Source of the DNA: Chamaelirium japonicum
Taxonomy: Eukaryota; Streptophyta; Magnoliopsida; Liliales; Melanthiaceae
Assembly: GCA_947650365.1 (NCBI GenBank)
Contig: OX393557.1
Span: 48,994,418 to 49,058,417 of the forward strand
Direction: 5' to 3'
Length of the DNA stretch: 64,000 bases
Within the stretch, counting starts at the first letter, position 1; the number at the start of each line of letters is the position of its first letter. This document shows, one piece after another, positions 57,666 through 64,000 of the stretch. The notes beneath the pieces are model-generated. The model saw only the letters and a program-made list of their open reading frames with translations. It searched no databases and was not told where the DNA came from. A program made the position numbers and the translations under genes.

Positions 57666-58128
57666 CAATTTGTGTGTCTACACTCATCTTCGTCAGCATC
57701 ACTATACCAAGGGCAGCAAGCATATCCCATCTTTACTCGATGTCTTAGAATCAGTGCAATCGGCAAAGCTTTATGTAACATTTTCTATAGGAACAGTTTT
57801 ACCCTTGCGGAACCCGAAGATCCCAAATATTGACCCCATACCATTTGGAGTCTACACCCTCTCTAGCCGGTTCAACCTGTTCATTTTGTCTCAACGATTG
57901 AAGAATATGACGATATTTAGCCCTGAACTCCCTCGCTGCCATATCCACTTGATTCACTCTGCGAACCACCCCTTTAAGCCAGCTTGTTCGGTGAGTTTTA
58001 GCCCACTCTTGCCAGTTGGATTCAGAAATCCTCTCCTCCGACCGTATCCACCGAGGCCCTACGTGCTGGCTATGCAAGATGTACTCTAGAGTAGCTACAT
58101 CCATTTGCCGTTGTTTAGTGTAAAAAGT

Positions 58129-59491
58129 CTAAAAATTCAAACCCCCTTGAGCCCAGGTTTGATTGATTTTCTCCCAGGCCACTAGATGCAGCCTATGTTC
58201 TTTCATTGAATGTCCCCAAAAGAATGCCCTACATAGCTTATCCATTGATTTTAAAATGGTAGCAGGAATACCTCCAGCGGTCATCAGGTGAACCGGGATA
58301 GCCGCTAGAACCAATTTCATCAATGTCAGTCGCCCAGCTTGGGATAGATTTTTGGACTTCCACCCCGCCAGTCTATTCTCCATGCGTGATAGGAGCATTT
58401 GAAATTTAGAGACCGCTACTCGAGCTCCATCGATAGGAACTCCTAGATGCATCCACACCCCTTGAAACTCTTCCATATTCAAAGCCCTGGCCACCCTCCT
58501 CCTCACTGCATTGGTAACACACTTCGAGAATTTAATACTCGATTTATGGGGATTAACCTTCAACCCTGTATATCTCCCAACCTGTTCAAAAATATCCTGT
58601 AGATCCCACGCATCGAGGAGAGTAGCTCTAGTGAAAAGTAAGAGATCATCCGCATAAGCTAATGAGGTCACAGGTGTTGGTTTCCTTCTAGTCATGAACC
58701 CATCGATATTTCCTTCCTGCAGGCCCTTCTTTAGAGCCAAATTAAACACTTGGGCAACTAGCAAGAACAGATAAGGGGAAAGGGGGTCTCCCTGTCGTAG
58801 TCACAAGATGGTTTAAATGGCTTCGTCTCACTTCCATTCACTATCAGGCACATAGATACGGATGTAACACACTGCATCACCCACCTGATCCATCGATGGT
58901 GAAATCCCATTCGCTGAAGAATGTCTTCCAAAGCTTCCCACTGAACTCTGCCAAAAGCTTTATCCAGGTCGAGCTTCACCGCTATAGCCGCCCTCTTTGG
59001 TGAAGCTTTTATAAAAAGCTTGTAGGATCGCTTTACCAAAGACTATTATCTCTAATCCTCCTACCCGGTATAAAAGCATATTGATCCTCACAAATAAGTT
59101 TAGGAAGTATGATTCTGAGACGATTAGCAATAAGTTTGGAAATAATCTTATACCTTAGATTACATAAGCTTATTGGCCTATAGTCTGCTGGGCCTTTTGG
59201 TGCATCCGATTTGGGAATGAGTGTGACCAATGTCTCATTCCATCCCTTACCTATGTCACCGGAATCGAAGAATTTGCAAACATCATACCAGACCTCCTCC
59301 CCAATAATTTGCCAGCATTGTTTATAGAACCGACTGTAAAATCCGTCTGGGCCAGGGGCCTTGTTATCAGGCATTGCAAACACTACTCTTCTGATCTCTT
59401 CAAATTCTGGAATCCTCACCAACCATTCATTCATTTCAGTTGTAACACTAGTTTTGATCACTTCCAAAAGATCCAATTGTATTGTGTCCAT
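58129..59491 (-). pseudogene. LINE reverse transcriptase segment
   Basis: Three overlapping open pieces carry the reverse transcriptase core: 59491-59033 (fingers, KAPGPDGFYSRFY, LIPKSDAPKGPADYRP), 59039-58758 (palm, KLDLDKAFGRV) and 58764-58129 (YADDLLLF catalytic site, thumb, AGRLTLMKLVLAAIPVHLM). The joins are frameshifts. Confidence 0.85.
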
Positions 59492-59812
59492 TCTAGTTCA
59501 TCTGGTCTGAAAAAATCGCACCAGGCTGTCTTGAATCTCCTGCTGATTCTCCACTACTCTCCCTTCCACACAAAGACTCCTAATCCGATTTCGGGACCGT
59601 TTGATTTTTCGCACTCAAGTGGAAAAATGCAGTGTTAAGATCACCCGTCTTCAACCACTGTACCCTCGACTTCTGAGCCCATAGCTCTTCTTGCTGTAAA
59701 AGAGTCTAGTCTGTCTCTGATAAGTTCAATGGTTGCCACATCAAGCCCATTCTCCTGCGCCTCCCGAGCTTCACTCGACTGCTCTAACTGCCCCCACAAA
59801 GTCTCCACTAAA

Positions 59813-59935
59813 TGATTTATTCTAGGTGTAGGCTAAACCCTCTCAATGACAGGTTTGGCTCAAGTGGAGGGGTCTAATCCCTTCAGTAGATGCAGAAAAA
59901 CTAAACCTCTACATGGCGTCACCATGTTGATTCCG
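59813..59935. repeat. Segmental repeat copy 1, part beyond the LINE
   Basis: After the second copy of the LINE target duplication the sequence (AGGTGTAGGCTAAACCCTCT, AGTGGAGGGGTCTAATCCC) matches 63886-64000 of copy 2, confirming that the LINE interrupted a continuous repeat. Confidence 0.85.
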
Positions 59936-59939
59936 ATGC

Positions 59940-61070
59940 ATATGGAAATCAATTAATTATGTAAAATACGTTTTTGAGTGAAAAAAATTATAACTCATAA
60001 GAATAACCATAAGATATGATACGCTTTATACTATTAAGCATACACTTTTGATCATGTAAAATACGTTTTTAAGTGTTCAAAATACTCTCTAGTTGAGTTT
60101 TAGAGTTTGGGATTTAAAGTTTAGGGGAAGTTTTGACTTACGCTATTATTACCTGATTCAGATGATCTAAACTTAGGGTTTGAGATTTAGACAGGGGTTT
60201 TAGGGATTGGTAATGTGGATATATGTAAACATATGCTTTATACTATTGAAGATGCTCTTTTGATTTACGTAGAATACGTGTTTGAGTATTCAAAATACTC
60301 TTTAGTTGGGTTTTAGAATTTTGGAATTAGAGTTTGGAGGAAGGTTTGTCTTACGCTATTATGATCTCAACATACATTCATAGGATCCAAACTTAGTGTT
60401 TGGGATTTAGATCGGGGTTTTAGGGATTGGTAATGTGGATGTATGTAAAAATACGCTTGACACTATTTTACATACTCTTTTAATTATGTAAAATATGTTT
60501 TTGAGTGTTCAAAATACTCTTTAGTTGGGGTTTCAGAGTTTTGGATTTAGAGTTTCGAGGAAGGTTTGGCTTACGCTATTATGGCCTGTACATTCAGTCA
60601 TAGGATGGTTTGGGATTTAGATCGGGGTATTAGGGATTGGTAATGCGGATATATATAAAAATATGCTTTAACTATTTTACATACTTTTTTTATTTATAAA
60701 ATACATTTTTGAGTGTTCAAAATACTCTTTAGTTGAGGTTTTAGAGTGTTTGGCTTATGCTATTATGGCATGAACATACATTCACAGGATTCAACTTAGG
60801 ATTTGTGATTTAGACTGGGGTTTTAGGGATTGATAATGTGGATATACGTAAAAATAGGCTTTATACTATTGTACATACTCTTTTCATTATGTAAAATACT
60901 TTTTTGAATGTTTAAAATACTTTTTAGTTGGAGTTTTAGAGTTTGGAGGAATGTTTGGCTTACACTAATATAACCTGAACATACATTTATAGGATCCAAA
61001 CTTAGGGTTTTGGATTTGGACCGGGGTTTTAGCGATTTGTAATGTGGATATATGTAAAGCAATAAGCTTT
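59940..61070. repeat. Satellite-like tandem array, about 210-bp unit
   Basis: The landmark GGATTGGTAATGTGGATAT recurs near 60204, 60427, 60637, 60826 and 61032, giving about five diverged units. Each has AAAATACGTTTTTGAGTGTTC, CTTTAGTTGGGTTTTAGAG, TTACGCTATTATG and CTTAGGGTTTGGGATTTAG. The last phrase resembles the plant telomere repeat TTTAGGG but is not a telomere array. No gene is seen. Confidence 0.8.
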
Positions 61071-61074
61071 ATAC

Positions 61075-61609
61075 TATTTACCAATAAGGGGGAGGGCTCG
61101 CAAATCAAGCCCTCCCCCTTATTGGGCCCGAGCAACGGCCCAATAAGGGCCCAGCAAGGAGGCCCAGAACGAGTGCGACGTCATCATCGCCACGTCATCA
61201 CTGCCATATCGGGCATGTGCCTACGCTATAAAAGGACCCCCAAGACATTCAGAAGGGAGGTTGGTCATTCAATCAGAGGAGGAGGATTCCAGAGCAAGTG
61301 CTAGAGCTCAATTCTCCCCTTCTTGTTCTCTTCTAGTTGCTCCGTGCAACCCCACTGTACGAAGCTTCTCTTGGCCTGTCAAGAGAATGCTCACCCATTA
61401 TTTACTCAAATTATAGTGAAGATCATGTGGCACCTCTCGCCCGGAGACGTAGGTCGTAAGACCGAAGTCCGTCACCAATCATTGTGTCATCACTCTCTAC
61501 TCTCTTTATCTACTCTCCCATCTCTCTAACTCTACAAACCATCAAATTCAATCAAGGCTGTGAGGTGGGATTCTTGATCAAGGCGGCTCGGAAATTCCCC
61601 CCCACAGCC
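61075..61609 (+). mobile_element. LTR-like fragment with hairpin and TATA box
   Basis: A perfect 15-base stem CAATAAGGGGGAGGG/CCCTCCCCCTTATTG opens the segment (61080-61125). GCTATAAAAGGA follows at about 61226, then a leader-like stretch with CT-rich tracts ending CCCCCCCACA at 61609. This layout resembles the U3-R-U5 of a solo LTR. Its left edge and a target duplication are not resolved. The frames of 68-86 codons have no domain. Confidence 0.45.
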
Positions 61610-64000
61610 ACGATGGAATCACTATAGTGCTACTGTAATTTCATCGCATCGATGGTTGGCCCTTAGCATGGGCACCGTGGGCGAGAAAAAAAAGATTAAT
61701 GTGTGAAGGATCCGTGACAACAGATCCATCTTGTGAACAAGGAAGAAAAAACCTATGGTATAACGATGATGCTAGATCACTGGTATCACGGGCAAATCAA
61801 ACGATAGAGCACCTATTGAGCACCACTACAATTGCATCATAGTCACATGATAGCAGCTACCACAACAGGTGCATCGCACTCAACACCAACTGCACCTCGA
61901 TCGTTTCTCTGATTTGAAGGACGATTGCAGGGACAGAGGTTGGCATCAACGGTTGTGAATGATCCGTGATGCCACCTCAGCAAAAACCACTGTTATACCA
62001 AAGTTTTTCTCGTGAAGCAGACCCTGAAAGTTTCTTTTAGCCTAAGGTCCTTGTCTTTTTCAGTAAACCTGAAATTATCATTTCCTACACTCGTCTTCCA
62101 TCTCTCTCTCTCGACGCGACCACCGCTGGTGAGAAGGGTGGAGGTGGGGCTCTGGCTAGTGCATCGCACCCCATCCCGCCGACAGACGTCGCCGACTGAT
62201 ACAACACACCCCAGTTCGACGGTAGCCACCATGGTAAGGAGAGAGGATGTGGGGTTTGACGACGGCAAGCAGCCGAGGCAGACAGATCTGCGTTCATTGG
62301 TTCGGTGGCAATACAAAGCAAATTTAAAACACAGTAGTAGAGGATAATTTCGTCTCTAGATTTTCAATGTCCTTTAGTTTAATAATAAAAAAAAAGACAT
62401 TGACCATGGTTGAGGAGGACCACCGAGTGGGCTCCCCAAGCATTATCCGCACGTGACATCTCGCACGTGTGAAGAGCTGCTGCTTTTTAATAGGACTTTG
62501 CGGCCGCACAGGTGGCAATAATCATCTGCCACAGATGACGTGGTGGGATGTGATAAGGCGGATGCATACGATTGCAGGACTAAAAACAATAAATAAATGT
62601 ATAGTATTATTCTGTGGGCCCCACATGATTACATTTTAATGTCTTTAAGAGCAGGCCCATATGCATTCAAGCAGTCACGTGCTGCCACGTCACCTATGGC
62701 ATGAGGTTCCTGTTACGTCACTCGTGGAGACTCAATCCTCCAAGGCAAGGCAATGACAAGGGGTGGCAATCCATGACCCGACCCGAAGTTAGCGGGTTTG
62801 GGTTTGGCCTAAACGGGTTCGGGTCATAAACGGGTCGACCCGATTGACCCGTTTATTTAATGGGTCGGGTTTGGGTTTGTACTTATAACCTGATTGACCC
62901 GACTTAACCCGTTTACCAAATGGGTCGTCTCAACCCGACCCGACCCGACCTGAACCAACCCGATCAAACTCGGCCCAATCCGACTTGTCTTGACCCAACC
63001 CGGTAGGTTTACATGGGTTCTGTTGACCCAACCCGACACGACCCGACCAGTTTAGTAAACGGGTTAAACGGGCCGGGTCGGGTCAACCCGTTTATTAGGA
63101 GGGTCGGGTTTGGGTTTACGTTTGTGACTCTGGTCTCACCCTTTTCGAGGTTATTTGGGCATAAACAACTAGGGTTAAGTCCTAGGGTATTTATTATTAC
63201 TGTTGGTTGGGTCTCGTCTTTGTGTGCTTAATTTGTGTGTTCAAACTAGTGTGTAAAAGAATATATGTGACTCCGGTTTTGTTAGGTTGTGATAATGCTC
63301 GTCTTCATAAATATCAATCAAGTGCATCACAACGTATTCAAGAGCATTTGAAGACTTGGTAGTCCATCACATAGCTTTAATTGTTCACTTGAGAGATGTA
63401 TGAAATGTTACATTTGCAGGGATAGCCTAGGGTTTCTCGATCGTATCGACTTGCACAAGTTTTCACCACTTCTATCGTAACATGCTTTTCTATGATTCGA
63501 TGTGATTTCAAAATGACTTTCGCTTTAGAGTTTATTGTTTTCAAAAATATAATATTCTTTTTTACACTCGGAAAATGGTTTTGGTTGTCGGATTTTCGGT
63601 CGAGAGGGATCCAACACTTTGAGTTTTCTAAATATTGAAAGTCTACATTAGACGCCCGAACAGTTGTTCTGATGCTGGCGTTTGAGTGTTCGAACACTCG
63701 ATATGACATTGAAGGAGTCGTTCGAACTGTCCGTGTTCGTCCAGACGACTTTGGACTTTTGGTGCAGGGCATCCAAACGTGTTCGGACGTTCAAAACCTG
63801 CTCAGAAATTTCCTAAGTCCAGCATCCGAATGATTGTTCAGACCGAGTAGTAAGCCGTCCGAACAGTCGTTCGCATGATTTATTCCAGGTGTAGGTTGAA
63901 CCCTCTCAATGACACAAGTGGAGGGGTCTAATCCCTTAAGTAGATGCACGAAAACTAAACCTCGACGTGGCATCATCCTGTCCAATCTGATGTAGACGGA
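61610..64000. repeat. Segmental repeat, copy 2 (empty LINE site)
   Basis: From 61690 it matches 52556 onward. Its first 80 bases (CACGATNGAATCACTATAGTGCTAC to CACCGTGGGCGA) match 50457-50534 instead, so about 2 kb present in copy 1 is missing here. The uninterrupted LINE target ATGATTTATTC stands at 63875-63885. It runs to the window edge. Confidence 0.8.
62760..63128. mobile_element. GACCCG-rich hAT element in segmental repeat copy 2
   Basis: This is the counterpart of 53631-54098, with the same left end AGGGGTGGCAATCC. Its right end is missing, together with the G run present in copy 1. Confidence 0.75.

Larger units (their letters stand above)
54857..59812 (-). mobile_element. 5'-truncated L1-type LINE with RNase H domain
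   Basis: The 11-base target duplication ATGATTTATTC is exact (54846-54856 and 59813-59823). The left end is a T-rich tract, the poly(A) tail of a minus-strand element. Reading leftward: a linker with [17 protein letters not shown] (about 59640), reverse transcriptase with NKAPGPDGF, PADYRPISLCN, AVKLDLDKAFGRVQWE and catalytic YADD (about 58655), a zf-RVT knuckle, then RNase H with LWTDGSFG and AELWAL (to the stop at 54910). No endonuclease is present, so it is 5' truncated. Frameshifts separate the open segments 59033-59491, 58758-59039 and 58129-58764, and a roughly 2-kb foreign insertion splits the knuckle. It is dead. Confidence 0.88.

Noticed and set aside
60150-61030. TTTAGGG-like words suggesting an interstitial telomere
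   Set aside because: The words are single instances inside a 210-base unit, not tandem telomere repeats.

Overview
This is nuclear DNA of a flowering plant. It has spliced genes with GT/AG introns and the usual plant mobile elements: CACTA, hAT, Mutator-like, LINE, SINE, TRIM and Copia. The strongly GC-rich 5' exons of the host genes suggest a monocot, but that is inference and I cannot name a species. Only three host genes look whole, all on the minus strand: two tandem cytochrome P450 genes (CYP71 clan, CYP71D-like, 503 residues each) and one G-type lectin S-receptor-like kinase (833 residues, seven exons, 14.7 kb of genomic DNA). Nearly everything else is mobile DNA, often nested, and many insertions can be proved from target-site duplications (TSDs) read directly in the sequence.

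Layout. 1-7.2 kb: a broken Copia element (361-3866, TSD GGAGG) carrying a hAT element (1401-2520, TSD GTTGAGTA), which itself carries a hAT MITE (1681-1870, TSD TATTCACT); then a LINE fragment and a GC-rich foldback element inside a TA microsatellite. 7.7-10.2 kb: a decayed hAT transposase gene. 10.26-18.1 kb: a tandem duplication, each copy carrying one P450 gene with a TRIM in its intron. 18.1-31.8 kb: a CACTA (En/Spm) element inserted in the second duplicate. Its TNP2-type transposase gene reads open over four exons (1074 residues), and its second gene (PF03004-type) has a premature stop. The left terminus is intact, but no right terminus or right target flank is visible in the window.

33.5-48.2 kb: the receptor kinase gene. 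All seven exons join in phase. Intron 4 is 9.3 kb and holds two non-autonomous Mutator-like elements with exact 9-bp TSDs, a SINE split by one of them, a three-LTR TRIM array and several members of a hAT family rich in GACCCG. Intron 1 holds a TRIM, another hAT member, and a SINE whose poly(A) tail hosts a MITE only 18 bases from the exon 1 splice donor. 48.3-64 kb is gene-poor: clustered CTACAGTGA-type motifs, two direct copies of a segmental repeat, a 5'-truncated LINE inserted in only one of them (TSD ATGATTTATTC, with the empty site readable in the other copy), an LTR-like insertion inside that LINE, and a roughly 210-bp satellite.

The genes do not form an operon or pathway. The P450 pair probably acts in specialised metabolism at the ER membrane, and the kinase is a plasma-membrane receptor. 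I found no CRISPR array, convincing RNA gene or clearly novel coding system. The most informative material is the nested insertion history and the large but apparently functional kinase gene.
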